Source of the DNA: Sphingomonas naasensis | GTDB taxonomy: Bacteria; Pseudomonadota; Alphaproteobacteria; Sphingomonadales; Sphingomonadaceae | Length of the DNA stretch: 64,000 nucleotides | Direction of reading: 5' to 3' | Assembly: GCF_004792695.1 (NCBI RefSeq) | Contig: NZ_SRXU01000001.1 | Span: forward strand, 930,001-994,000 | Part shown: positions 9,801-16,730 of the stretch, piece by piece | Position numbering within the stretch: the first letter of the stretch is position 1 | Layout: the number at the start of each line of letters is the position of its first letter | Notes under the pieces: model-generated | The model's database searches: none | Seen by the model: the letters and a program-made list of their open reading frames with translations, nothing else | Told to the model about the DNA's origin: nothing | Made by a program: the position numbers and the translations under genes

Positions 9801-9920
9801 GACATCAAGCCGCCGTTCGATCCGAACGCCGCTTATGGCTTCTATGGCTACAACCCCGCCTGGGCCGGCCCGAACATCATGGGCCGCTACTTCCGCGCGG
9901 GCGTGAAGCTCGACTTCTAG
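6825..9920 (+). CDS. TonB-dependent outer-membrane receptor
   Basis: This 1031-residue protein has a signal peptide (LLCGSTAAMALSIAPAWAQE), an alanine-rich linker, and a TonB box and plug beginning DEVVVTGSLFRR. Plug landmarks include ISLRGLTVQATLTIFDGLR and LRDGASSTYGADAVAGVIN, followed by a long beta-barrel ending in an aromatic residue (FRAGVKLDF). This is the standard layout of TonB-dependent transporters that import siderophores, cobalamin or oligosaccharides with TonB/ExbBD energy. The ATG at 6825 is chosen over an upstream in-frame ATG (6789) because AAAGGGG lies about 6 nt upstream and the signal peptide starts there. The substrate cannot be read from sequence. The nearby pectin locus makes oligogalacturonides possible, but no operator of that regulon is seen upstream. 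Confidence 0.92.
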   Translation: MTNRSRILARLLCGSTAAMALSIAPAWAQEAATEATPATESVAAAQETQQAAPAPAETTYLQTPPETGDEVVVTGSLFRRTNAETPSPVTVLSAETLEQRGLNTVAEAVQRLAAGNAGTITQGWNAQGNFAAGASAISLRGLTVQATLTIFDGLRMAPYPLADDGQRNFVDLNTIPNSIIERIEVLRDGASSTYGADAVAGVINVITKKEIQGLHANFSAGISSRGDAGESRGDLTWGYGDLSEQGFNFYVSGEYNKQNALMARDRGHPFNTADFSKICNGNGGCMHNNNWNGVSPDGQINALFSTPNVVLVRPVTTPDEIIGDGRYTYLNPSVRCGRWTRNQLTADQLDSDDSLPLAGICEVNYVGEYLMLLPDVERFGVSTRFTANIGDSHQLYAQANYYKTSTLATSAPHGFAGTPPPPNSADTYFAILPVYVCPTGIGTPNGVNTGCNATNGVLNPYNPFAAAGQTAQVLFRGDRVREDHAVSRSLRGVIGLSGTLAGFDYSTSFVAANSKLTRTQSNYIIPQRAMDVLARGEFNLFNPAATPQSVWDYLAPDNTTVSNSDLWQATATLSRRLFSLPDGGVDAAGGVSYRYESIDAPSANPQNDLHPYDRYYSVNAVGTAGSRKVFSAFGELQATALNKLELNLSGRYDSYSTGQKNFSPKVGAKFTPVRELALRGTWSKGFRIPSFNEAFGLPTTGYVTQGGNEAFCENYAAFCAAHGNSSYATAPFSVGLTSTGNPKLKPERSESMTAGAVFEPMRGLSFTVDFWRIKVRDQIVGITDLGPILEQYYTNNGVVTIPNLTVTPAPVDPAHPTALPHIGFVQASYVNANQQAVQGIDLGVNADIKISDGVRWSSSFEASYLGKNHLTLVNPATGEPQDPQKFEGTLSPCNVTSCSGSPRWRWSWQNSLALGDTTLTATAYYTAGYDVAAVDFGGVPGDCESAVDAGAATYDDGTPVQCRSKAIWNVDLTASHKLNDQFTIYVNVLNAFDIKPPFDPNAAYGFYGYNPAWAGPNIMGRYFRAGVKLDF

Positions 9921-9942
9921 AATTACCGGAAGCGATCAACTC

Positions 9943-9971
9943 GGGGCGGCCGCGTGCCGCCCCTTTTTTTT
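9943..9971 (+). terminator. Strong Rho-independent terminator after the TonB receptor
   Basis: GGGGCGGC (9943-9950), loop CGCGT, GCCGCCCC (9956-9963) and an eight-T run (9964-9971) form a textbook intrinsic terminator 22 nt after the receptor stop. Confidence 0.93.
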
Positions 9972-9980
9972 GGCCCGGGC

Positions 9981-10167
9981 TAGGGTCCGTACTCAATACC
10001 CGCAATGGTCGTGACGGAGCCGATTTTGGCGCACGGGGAGGAAAGAGGAGGGAGCGATGCGGTGTCATCGTGACTCCAAGGGCTTGGCTCGTGACGTGGC
10101 TGTGCGCCAAAAGCGGCCCGCCGCTGCGCGCGATCCCGACCGTTGTGGGTATTGAGTACGGACCCTA
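9981..10167. mobile_element. MITE-like palindromic element with about 30-bp terminal inverted repeats
   Basis: The left end reads GGGTCCGTACTCAATACCCG and the right end is its near-perfect reverse complement. The terminal repeats extend about 32 nt including the flanking CTAG, with two mismatches. Internal arms GCCGATTTTGGCGCAC and GTGCGCCAAAAGCGGC also pair, so almost the whole 183-bp body can fold into one hairpin. It is flanked on both sides by CTAG (TA at 9981-9982 and 10166-10167), consistent with a TA or CTAG target duplication as for IS630/Tc1-like or IS5-like transposases. No transposase is encoded, so it would need to be mobilised in trans. The right CTAG supplies the TAG stop of the adjacent minus-strand esterase. 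Confidence 0.8.
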
Positions 10168-11121
10168 GGCCTTCAGCCAGCCGTGGCGGGTCGCAAAAGT
10201 CTCGAACAGATCGAACCAGACATGCCGCTTGCCGTCGCGGCCGAGCAGCGGCACGCCGTGCCCGCCCTTCTCGCCGATCACCAGCTCGGAGGAGATGCGC
10301 GCCGCCTGCAGCGCCGCGAACATCGCGAGGCTGTTCGCCGCCTTGACGGTCTTGTCGTCGGCCATGTGGCAGACGAAGGTCGGCGGCATCGTCGCGGGGA
10401 CGTTGCGCTCGAGCGACCATTCGGTGGCGAGCGCTTCGGATGGATCGGCGCCGAGCAGCTCGCGGCGCGACTGCTCGTGCGCGAGCGGCGGCAGCATCGA
10501 GACCACCGGGAAGAACATGCCCGTCGCGATCGGGCGCGCCGGCAGCCGATCGGCCGCGTCGAGCGGCGCATAGGTCTCCCGCTCGGCCCGTGCGCTCAAT
10601 TGCCCGACCAGATGCCCGCCCGCCGAGAAACCGATCGCGGCGACGCGCGCCGGATCGATCGCCCATTTCGCCGCGCCGTCGCGGATCAGCCGCATCGCGC
10701 GCTGGGCATCCTGCAGCGGGGCGGCCGGACCGGCGCGCCAGCCGTCGTGCGGCAGGCGATAGAGAAGCTCGAACGCAGTGATCCCGCGCGCCGCGAACAT
10801 CTGCGCGATGTTCGAAGGCGTGCGGCGCACCGCGACGCGGGTATAGCCGCCGCCGGGGATGAGCAGCACCGCCGCGCCATTGGGGTTGGCTGCGCGCGCC
10901 ACCGTCATCGCCGGGCTGGCGATATGCGTCCATGCGATGTCGTCGGGATCGCCGCCCGGCGGCGAACGCTGGATGATCTCGTCGCGGATGCCGAGCCCCT
11001 CCCCGCCCGGCGGTATGCCGGGCCAGAGCGTGACGCGTTCGGGCCCGGCAGCCATCGCCGCACGCGCGCTGCCGGCGACGCCGAGCGCGAGCCCCGTGGC
11101 GAGGAGGGTACGACGATCCAT
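10165..11121 (-). CDS. Exported alpha/beta-hydrolase, acetylesterase-like
   Basis: This 318-residue protein has a signal peptide (RRTLLATGLALGVAGSARAA) and an esterase/lipase core. The oxyanion motif is LLIPGGGYTRVA, the nucleophile elbow GFSAGGH, and the late acid and base regions HMADDKTV and GEKGGHG. It resembles the exported hydrolase at 27609-28598 in the same pectin locus. Both share PGGGY, the LLYRLP/LFYRLP stretch, the GW-AGP region and QRAMRLIR, so they are paralogues. Family members deacetylate plant polysaccharides such as pectin or xylan, which fits the locus. The ATG at 11121 is chosen because the signal peptide begins there; upstream in-frame codons overlap the chemoreceptor. 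The TAG stop lies in the CTAG flank of the MITE-like element. Confidence 0.82.
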   Translation of the reverse strand: MDRRTLLATGLALGVAGSARAAMAAGPERVTLWPGIPPGGEGLGIRDEIIQRSPPGGDPDDIAWTHIASPAMTVARAANPNGAAVLLIPGGGYTRVAVRRTPSNIAQMFAARGITAFELLYRLPHDGWRAGPAAPLQDAQRAMRLIRDGAAKWAIDPARVAAIGFSAGGHLVGQLSARAERETYAPLDAADRLPARPIATGMFFPVVSMLPPLAHEQSRRELLGADPSEALATEWSLERNVPATMPPTFVCHMADDKTVKAANSLAMFAALQAARISSELVIGEKGGHGVPLLGRDGKRHVWFDLFETFATRHGWLKA

Positions 11122-11137
11122 AACGGCTTCCCTGTTG

Positions 11138-12469
11138 CTAGCGCGCGACTCCGGCCATGAACTGGCCGACCGTATGCTCAACTCGCTGGAGCGCGGCCCC
11201 GGCCTCGGTCGCCTGCCGGCCCGCGTCCTGCGCGGCGGCGGCGAGCTCGGAGACGCGTCCACTGATCTGGGCGATCAGCCCGGCGATCTCACGCGAGGAC
11301 ATCGCGGTCTCGTCGATCGCGGCTAGGATCGCGCCCACCGTCGCCACCTGCTCCTCCATCTCGGATGAAAGGCCGCGCACCCGCTCCATCAGCTCGCTGA
11401 CGATCGCGAGGATCGCCTGGTTGGTGTGCGCCATGATCTCGCTAGCATTCTGCGCTTGGCGGATCGTGACGGTGACGCCGCCCGTGGCATCGGCCGCCTG
11501 ATCGGCGAGACTGCGGACCTCCTGCGCGACCACCGCGAAGCCATGCCCGCTCTCGCCCGCGCGCGCCGCCTCGATGCTGGCGTTGAGCGCGAGCAGCTTG
11601 GTCTGCTGCGCGATCCCCGCGATCAGCGTGAGCACGGTTTCGATCTGCGCAGTGTGCGAGGCGAGATTGGCGGCATTCTCCGCGCCCTGCAGCGCGATCG
11701 CGTCGGCGCGGCCGGCGACTTCGGACGCCGCGAGCGCTTCCTCGCGGGCACGCTCGAACGCCGAGATCAGCACGGCGGCGCTCTCGGCGGATTGCGCCAT
11801 CGCCGTCGCCGATTGATCGGCCGCGGTGGCGACCTCGACCGCGGGCTTGCTCAGCGACTGCATCTCGGCGGCGCTGCGTTCGGTGAACATCGCCACGTCA
11901 CGGCTGGCGCGCGCGCTGGTGGTGATCGCCTCGCCCAATTGCTTGCGCACCGCGTCGGCTTCGGCGCGGACCGCGGCCTGATTGCGTGCGCGGGCGATCG
12001 CGCGCAGCCGGCTGGCGATGACCTCGAATTCGATCCCCGCCAGCTTCTGGGTCGCGCGGGTGAGACGCTCGAGCTGGGCGGGATCCTGGGTCAGCTCGAA
12101 GAACAGCGCGTGGATGCGCATCTGCGCGACGAGCATCGATGCCGCGACCACCGAGAAATCGAGGTCGTTCTGCGCGATGCGATCGGCCTCGGCGACGATG
12201 GCGTCGACCCAGGCCTGATCGATCGACCGCGCCAGCTTGGCGCGGGCATAATCGACCCGCGAAGCGACCAGCGCGTCCGACACCGCGGCGCCCGCGCGGC
12301 GCTCGAGCAAGTCGCGCGCGATCCCCGCGATGTGCGGCTCGACAAAGGTCCAGGCTTCGCGCAGCTCGGCCTCGAAACGATCGTCGATCGCATAGCCGCG
12401 TCGCAATGCCGCGGCATCGTACCGCGGCAACGCCGCTTCACCAGCGGCGAATCCCCTCTCCTCCAACAT
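11138..12469 (-). CDS. Soluble methyl-accepting chemotaxis protein with globin-like sensor
   Basis: This 443-residue protein has no transmembrane segment, so it acts in the cytoplasm. The N-terminal roughly 150 residues are helical and resemble the protoglobin/globin-coupled sensor domain ([31 protein letters not shown]). The C-terminal roughly 250 residues are a chemoreceptor signalling coiled coil with the hairpin tip motif [20 protein letters not shown] and [12 protein letters not shown]. It would signal to CheA/CheW. The segment where oxygen-binding globin sensors carry the proximal histidine (usually IGxxH) reads [15 protein letters not shown] here, so haem binding is doubtful. GGAGGGG lies about 4 nt before the ATG. 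It sits 31 nt downstream of kdgK, suggesting taxis linked to uronate catabolism, or chance proximity. Confidence 0.85.
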   Translation of the reverse strand: MLEERGFAAGEAALPRYDAAALRRGYAIDDRFEAELREAWTFVEPHIAGIARDLLERRAGAAVSDALVASRVDYARAKLARSIDQAWVDAIVAEADRIAQNDLDFSVVAASMLVAQMRIHALFFELTQDPAQLERLTRATQKLAGIEFEVIASRLRAIARARNQAAVRAEADAVRKQLGEAITTSARASRDVAMFTERSAAEMQSLSKPAVEVATAADQSATAMAQSAESAAVLISAFERAREEALAASEVAGRADAIALQGAENAANLASHTAQIETVLTLIAGIAQQTKLLALNASIEAARAGESGHGFAVVAQEVRSLADQAADATGGVTVTIRQAQNASEIMAHTNQAILAIVSELMERVRGLSSEMEEQVATVGAILAAIDETAMSSREIAGLIAQISGRVSELAAAAQDAGRQATEAGAALQRVEHTVGQFMAGVAR

Positions 12470-12499
12470 ACATCCCCTCCGGAATCCCCTCGCATTTTG

Positions 12500-13507
12500 T
12501 CATCGGCGCACGTCCAGCCCGCCGCCTTCGAAGGCGGCGAGATCGGCACGGGTGAACAGGCTCGCGTCCCCCGGCAGCGAATGTTTGAGCGCGGTCAGCG
12601 CGAGGCCGGCCTTTGCCGCGGCGCGGGCATCGTCGTCGCTCTCGATCAGGCCGTGCAGCACGCCCGCCGCGAAGGCGTCACCCGCGCCGATCCGGTCGAC
12701 GATCCCGGCGATCAGCACTTCGTCGGTCTGGTGCGCGCCGCCGCGCGTATCCACTCGCGCCGAGACGCGGTGGCTGTCGGCGTCGTCGACATGCCGCGCG
12801 GTCGAGGCGATCGTCTGGAGCCTGGGGAAATGCGCAAAGGCCGCTTCCGCCGCCTCGCGCCGGCGATCCGAGCCTTCGCCCGAAAAGGGCTTGCCGAGCA
12901 GCAGCGAGACATCGCGATGATTGCCGAACAATATGTCGGCATGGCTGATCAGTTGGGTCAGCACCGCGCGCGGATCGCTGTCCCACGCTTCCCACAACTT
13001 GGCGCGATAGTTGCCGTCGAACGAGACGGGGATGCCGCGGGCGGACGCCGCTTCGGCGGCGGCGATCGCGGCGGCGGCGGTGTTGTGGCCGAGCGCCGGA
13101 GTGATCCCCGACAGATGCAGCCGGGTGGCGCCTTCGAGCAGGCGATCCCAATCCCAGCTATCGGCCGCGCGCGTGGCGAACACCGAATGCGCCCGGTCGT
13201 AGACGACCTCGGATGCGCGCAGGCCCGCGCCGGGGGTGAGGAAATAGAGACCGAGCCGCCCCTCCTCGCGCGCCACCGTCGCGGTATCGACGCCGCGCCG
13301 GCGCAGCTCGTTGATTACCGCGCCGCCGAGCGGATTGTCGGCCACCGCGCTGATCATGCGGGTGGCGTGGCCGAGACAGGCGAGCCCGGTGGCGACGTTC
13401 GCCTCGGCGCCGCCGACATTCACTTCGAGCGTCGGCGTCTGGAGCAGCAGCTCGCGCCCCGGCGGCGAGAGCCGCAGCATCACTTCGCCGAAGAATGCGA
13501 TGGTCAT
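12500..13507 (-). CDS. kdgK: 2-keto-3-deoxygluconate kinase
   Basis: This 335-residue PfkB-family sugar kinase has the N-terminal substrate region FFGEVMLRLSPPG, the glycine motif NVGGAEANVATGLACLG and the PfkB signature VDRIGAGDAFAAGVLHG with the catalytic aspartate. KDG kinases phosphorylate 2-keto-3-deoxygluconate to KDPG, the meeting point of the galacturonate and unsaturated-uronate branches. The start at 13507 overlaps the kduD stop by 4 nt (ATGA), so translation is coupled; an in-frame ATG four codons upstream is less likely. It is the last sugar gene of the exuT-uxaC-kduI-kduD-kdgK operon. The following step, KDPG aldolase, is not in the window. Confidence 0.92.
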   Translation of the reverse strand: MTIAFFGEVMLRLSPPGRELLLQTPTLEVNVGGAEANVATGLACLGHATRMISAVADNPLGGAVINELRRRGVDTATVAREEGRLGLYFLTPGAGLRASEVVYDRAHSVFATRAADSWDWDRLLEGATRLHLSGITPALGHNTAAAAIAAAEAASARGIPVSFDGNYRAKLWEAWDSDPRAVLTQLISHADILFGNHRDVSLLLGKPFSGEGSDRRREAAEAAFAHFPRLQTIASTARHVDDADSHRVSARVDTRGGAHQTDEVLIAGIVDRIGAGDAFAAGVLHGLIESDDDARAAAKAGLALTALKHSLPGDASLFTRADLAAFEGGGLDVRR

Positions 13508-14259
13508 CGAGCGAGCCACCCGCCGTCGACCGCGAGGATATGGCCCTGGACATAGTCCGCGGCCGAGGAGGCGAGGAACACCGCGGCGCCGCCGAGATCG
13601 GCCGGATCGCCCCAGCGGCCCGCCGGGATGCGCTCGACGATCTGGCGGTTGCGCGTCTCGTCGGCCTGCAAGGCAGTGGTGTTGTTGGTGGCGATATAGC
13701 CGGGGGCGATCGCGTTGACGTTAATCCCCTTGGCCGCCCATTCGCAGGCGAGCAGCTTGGTGAGCCCGGCCACGCCCGACTTGGATGCGGTGTAGCTCGG
13801 CACGCGGATGCCGCCCTGGAAGCTCAGCATCGAGGCGATGTTGATGATCTTGCCCCTGCCCTGCGCCGCCATGTGGCGGCCGGCGGCCTGGCAGAGGAAG
13901 AACACCGACTTGAGATTGGTGTCGATCACCGCGTCCCAATCCTCTTCGGTGAAATCGAGGCTGTCGTTGCGGCGGATGATCCCGGCATTGTTGACGAGGA
14001 TGTCGAGCCCGCCGAGCTTTTCCACAGTCTCGTCCACAACCCTGCCCACAGGCTCGATCGTCGAGAGATCGGCGGAGACGATCTCGGCCTGCACGCCCAG
14101 CGCGCGGGCCTTGTCGACGGTCTCGGTGGCGGCCGAGCGGCCGACCGCGGCGATGTTGGCGCCGGCGGCGGCGAGCGCGAGCGCAATGCCTTGGCCGATG
14201 CCGGTATTGGCGCCGGTGACGATGGCGGTCTTGCCGGTCAGGTCGAAGATCTTGGTCAT
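13504..14259 (-). CDS. kduD: 2-dehydro-3-deoxy-D-gluconate 5-dehydrogenase (KduD)
   Basis: This 251-residue classical short-chain dehydrogenase has the cofactor loop TGANTGIGQGIA, the structural NNAG motif (LVNNAGIIRR), the catalytic serine region NIASMLSFQGGIRVPS and YTASK with the active-site Tyr and Lys. The FQGGIRVPSYTASK stretch and IATNNTTALQAD are typical of KduD. The enzyme reduces 2,5-diketo-3-deoxygluconate to KDG after KduI. The ATG at 14259 is chosen over one four codons upstream because homologues begin just before FDLTGKTAIVTG. It lies between kduI and kdgK, with a mosaic inverted repeat in the 150-bp gap upstream. Confidence 0.93.
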   Translation of the reverse strand: MTKIFDLTGKTAIVTGANTGIGQGIALALAAAGANIAAVGRSAATETVDKARALGVQAEIVSADLSTIEPVGRVVDETVEKLGGLDILVNNAGIIRRNDSLDFTEEDWDAVIDTNLKSVFFLCQAAGRHMAAQGRGKIINIASMLSFQGGIRVPSYTASKSGVAGLTKLLACEWAAKGINVNAIAPGYIATNNTTALQADETRNRQIVERIPAGRWGDPADLGGAAVFLASSAADYVQGHILAVDGGWLAR

Positions 14260-14276
14260 GCACTCTCTCACTCGCC

Positions 14277-14400
14277 TCCTGCCGGGGAGGGGTCGGGGTG
14301 GGCGCGCGACGCGCAGCGTCGCGCTTCTTCAGTCGCGGAGGAGGGCCGAGCCTTCGGCTCGGCACCCACCCCCAACCCCTCCCTTCGAGGGAGGGGAGTC
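14277..14400. repeat. Composite extragenic palindromic (REP/BIME-like) repeat
   Basis: The kduI-kduD gap is filled by nested inverted repeats. An outer arm GGGGAGGGGTCGGGGTGGG (about 14284-14302) pairs with CCCACCCCCAACCCCTCCC (about 14365-14383). Inside are GCGCGACGC...GCGTCGCGC and a perfect 8-bp stem GCCGAGCC/GGCTCGGC (14345-14363, TTC loop). A further CCTCCCTTCGAGGGAGG hairpin lies at the right edge. Such GC-rich mosaics are common extragenic repeats in sphingomonads and may stabilise or attenuate the polycistronic mRNA. Confidence 0.75.
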
Positions 14401-14409
14401 ACGTCGGGC

Positions 14410-15249
14410 TTACGCGAGCTGGCAGATGTCCAGCACGTTCATGTCGGTATAGTCCTGGTTCTCGCCGGCCATCGCCCAGATGAAGGCATAGGCCTTGGTG
14501 CCCGAGCCCATATGGATCGACCAGGGCGGCGAGATCACCGCTTCCTCGTTGCCCATCACGATGTGCCGCATCGCCTCGCCTTCGCCCATGTAATGGAAGA
14601 CGCGGTCGTTGGGGCCGTCCAATTCGAAGTAGAAATAGATCTCGCTGCGGCGCTCGTGGATGTGCGGGGGCATCGTGTTCCACACCGAGCCCGGCTTGAG
14701 CACGGTGAGGCCCATCACCAGCTGCGCGCTGTCGCACACGCCGGGGATGACGAGCTGGTAGATCGTGCGTTCGTTCGATTCCTCGAGGCTGCCGCGCTCG
14801 AGCGCATTGGCGTCGGCGATCGACAGTTTCCGCGTCTGGAAGCCTTTATGCGCCGGGCACGAGGCCAGATAGAAGCGCGCGCCATTGCCCGAGAACTGGA
14901 CGTCCTTGGCGCCCATCGTGACGTAGAGGCAGTCCTTGTTGCCGAGCGTGAAGGCCTCGCCATCAACGGTGACAGTGCCTTCGACTCCGCCGACATTGAC
15001 CACCGCGAGCTCGCGGCGCTCGAGGAACGGATGGCCCGCTGCCGACGCCGGCTCGGTCTGGTCGGGAAGCTTGACGCTGCCCGATGCCACTGCGACCCCG
15101 CCGATCACGAAGCGATCGGCGTGCGTATAGTTGAGCACGCACTCACCGTCGCGGAACAGCCCGTCGATCAGATAGCGATCGCGCAGCTCCTCGTTCGAGA
15201 CGCATTCCATCATATCCGGGTGCGTGGCGTAATAGGTGCGGTCGAACAT
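14410..15249 (-). CDS. kduI: 5-keto-4-deoxyuronate isomerase (KduI)
   Basis: This 279-residue protein has the usual family length and a cupin-like fold. The metal site is visible in [16 protein letters not shown], with two histidines and the glutamate, and a late histidine in [10 protein letters not shown]. KduI converts 4-deoxy-L-threo-5-hexosulose uronate, released by pectate lyase from pectin, to 2,5-diketo-3-deoxygluconate, the substrate of KduD. It is placed 20 nt after uxaC and before kduD in the same operon, so both the saturated (UxaC) and unsaturated (KduI) uronate branches are co-expressed. The protein starts [14 protein letters not shown], matching the expected N-terminus. Confidence 0.95.
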   Translation of the reverse strand: MFDRTYYATHPDMMECVSNEELRDRYLIDGLFRDGECVLNYTHADRFVIGGVAVASGSVKLPDQTEPASAAGHPFLERRELAVVNVGGVEGTVTVDGEAFTLGNKDCLYVTMGAKDVQFSGNGARFYLASCPAHKGFQTRKLSIADANALERGSLEESNERTIYQLVIPGVCDSAQLVMGLTVLKPGSVWNTMPPHIHERRSEIYFYFELDGPNDRVFHYMGEGEAMRHIVMGNEEAVISPPWSIHMGSGTKAYAFIWAMAGENQDYTDMNVLDICQLA

Positions 15250-15270
15250 GGGGTACTCCGTTGGTTTGAT

Positions 15271-16719
15271 TTAGGCCGCGGCGGCGACGGGCGCCGGCGC
15301 TTGTTGATCGAGCTTGTATGCCTTGCGGACGAGGCCGTTGGTCAGTTCGTGGGCGAGTTCCTGCGCTTCCCAGTCGAGCAGCCGCCCCTCGGCGACGAGC
15401 TGGGCGAGGAAGCCGCAATCGATCCGCCGCGCGACGTCGTGCCGCGCCGGGATCGACAGGAAGGCGCGGGTGTCGTCGTTGAAGCCGACGGTGTTGTAGA
15501 AGCCCGCGGTCTCGGTGACCTGCTCGCGGAAGCGGCGCATGCCCTCGGGGCTGTCGTGGAACCACCAGGAGGGGCCGAGCTTGAGGCACGGATAATGGCC
15601 GGCCAGCGGCGCCAGCTCGCGCGCGTACACGGTCTCGTCGAGCGTGAAGAGGATGATCGACAGCTGCGTGCTCGTCCCGAACCGATCGAGCAGCGGCTTC
15701 AATGCATGGACATAATCGGTGCGCATCGGGATGTCCGCGCCCTTGTCGCGGCCATGGCTCTCGAACAGCCCGCCATTGTGGTTGCGGAAGCTGCCGGGGT
15801 GGATCTGCATCACCATCCCGTCCTCGACCGACATCGCCGCCATCTCGGTGAGCATCTGGGCGCGGAACAGCTCGGCATCCTGCGGAGTCCAGCGATCCGA
15901 CAGGATGGTACGGAACAGCCGCTCGGCCTCGTCCTTCGAAAGATTGGCGGTCTGCGCCGTCGGGTGGCCGTGATCCGTGGCGGTGGCGCCCGCCGCGCGG
16001 AAATCGGCGCGGCGCTTGCGGTGCGCAGCGAGATAGCCGTCCCACGACCAGACGTCCTCGCCGGTCTTGTCGGCGAAGATCTTCATCGCGCCGGCGAACT
16101 GCTCGTGCTCGACATCGATCACTGCGTCGGGGCGATAGGTGGTGACCACCCGGCCCTGCCAGCCCGATTCACGGATCGCATGGTGCGGCGAGAGATCGTC
16201 CTGCGGCCCCTCGGTCGTGGCGAGGAACTCGATGCCGAAGCGATCGAACAGCGCGCGCGGCTTGAACGCGTCGCTGGCGAGCTTCTCGTTGATCGTGTCG
16301 TAATAATGATCCGCGGTCGACGCATCGAGCGCGACGTCGAAGCCGAACACCTCGCCGAAGACATGGCCGAGCCACATGCTCGACGGCGTGCCGCGGAACA
16401 GATGGACATGCTCGGCGAAAGTCCGCCACGCCTTGCGCGGATCGGTGCCCGGCATCCCCGCCTTGCTCGGAACGCAGAGATCGTCGAGCGCGACGCCCTG
16501 CGAATAGAGCATGCGGTAGATGTAATGATCGGGCGAGAGCAGCAGCTCGGTCGCGTTCGACCAGTTCGCATTGGTGGCGAACCAGGTCGGATCGGTGTGC
16601 CCGTGCGGGCTGATGATCGGCAGCCCGGCCACTTCGGCATAGAGCGCGCGCGCGATGCTCCGCGTGCGCTCGTCGGCGGGAAACAGCCGGTCGGGATCGA
16701 GCTTGAGGGGCTTGGTCAT
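15271..16719 (-). CDS. uxaC: Glucuronate/galacturonate isomerase
   Basis: This 482-residue protein starts MTKPLKLDPDRLFPADERT. Typical UxaC features are IISPHGHTDPTWFA (zinc-binding HxH), LYSQGV, HVHLFRGTPSSMWLGHVF, HPGSFRNHN and WWFHDSPEGMRRF. The enzyme belongs to the amidohydrolase superfamily and converts D-galacturonate to tagaturonate (or D-glucuronate to fructuronate) in the cytoplasm. The frame stays open well upstream but that stretch is a shadow of the transporter gene; the ATG at 16719 lies 11 nt after exuT. The next enzyme, tagaturonate reductase (uxaB), is absent here, while uxaA is 8 kb away. Confidence 0.95.
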   Translation of the reverse strand: MTKPLKLDPDRLFPADERTRSIARALYAEVAGLPIISPHGHTDPTWFATNANWSNATELLLSPDHYIYRMLYSQGVALDDLCVPSKAGMPGTDPRKAWRTFAEHVHLFRGTPSSMWLGHVFGEVFGFDVALDASTADHYYDTINEKLASDAFKPRALFDRFGIEFLATTEGPQDDLSPHHAIRESGWQGRVVTTYRPDAVIDVEHEQFAGAMKIFADKTGEDVWSWDGYLAAHRKRRADFRAAGATATDHGHPTAQTANLSKDEAERLFRTILSDRWTPQDAELFRAQMLTEMAAMSVEDGMVMQIHPGSFRNHNGGLFESHGRDKGADIPMRTDYVHALKPLLDRFGTSTQLSIILFTLDETVYARELAPLAGHYPCLKLGPSWWFHDSPEGMRRFREQVTETAGFYNTVGFNDDTRAFLSIPARHDVARRIDCGFLAQLVAEGRLLDWEAQELAHELTNGLVRKAYKLDQQAPAPVAAAA

Positions 16720-16730
16720 TCTACTCTCTC

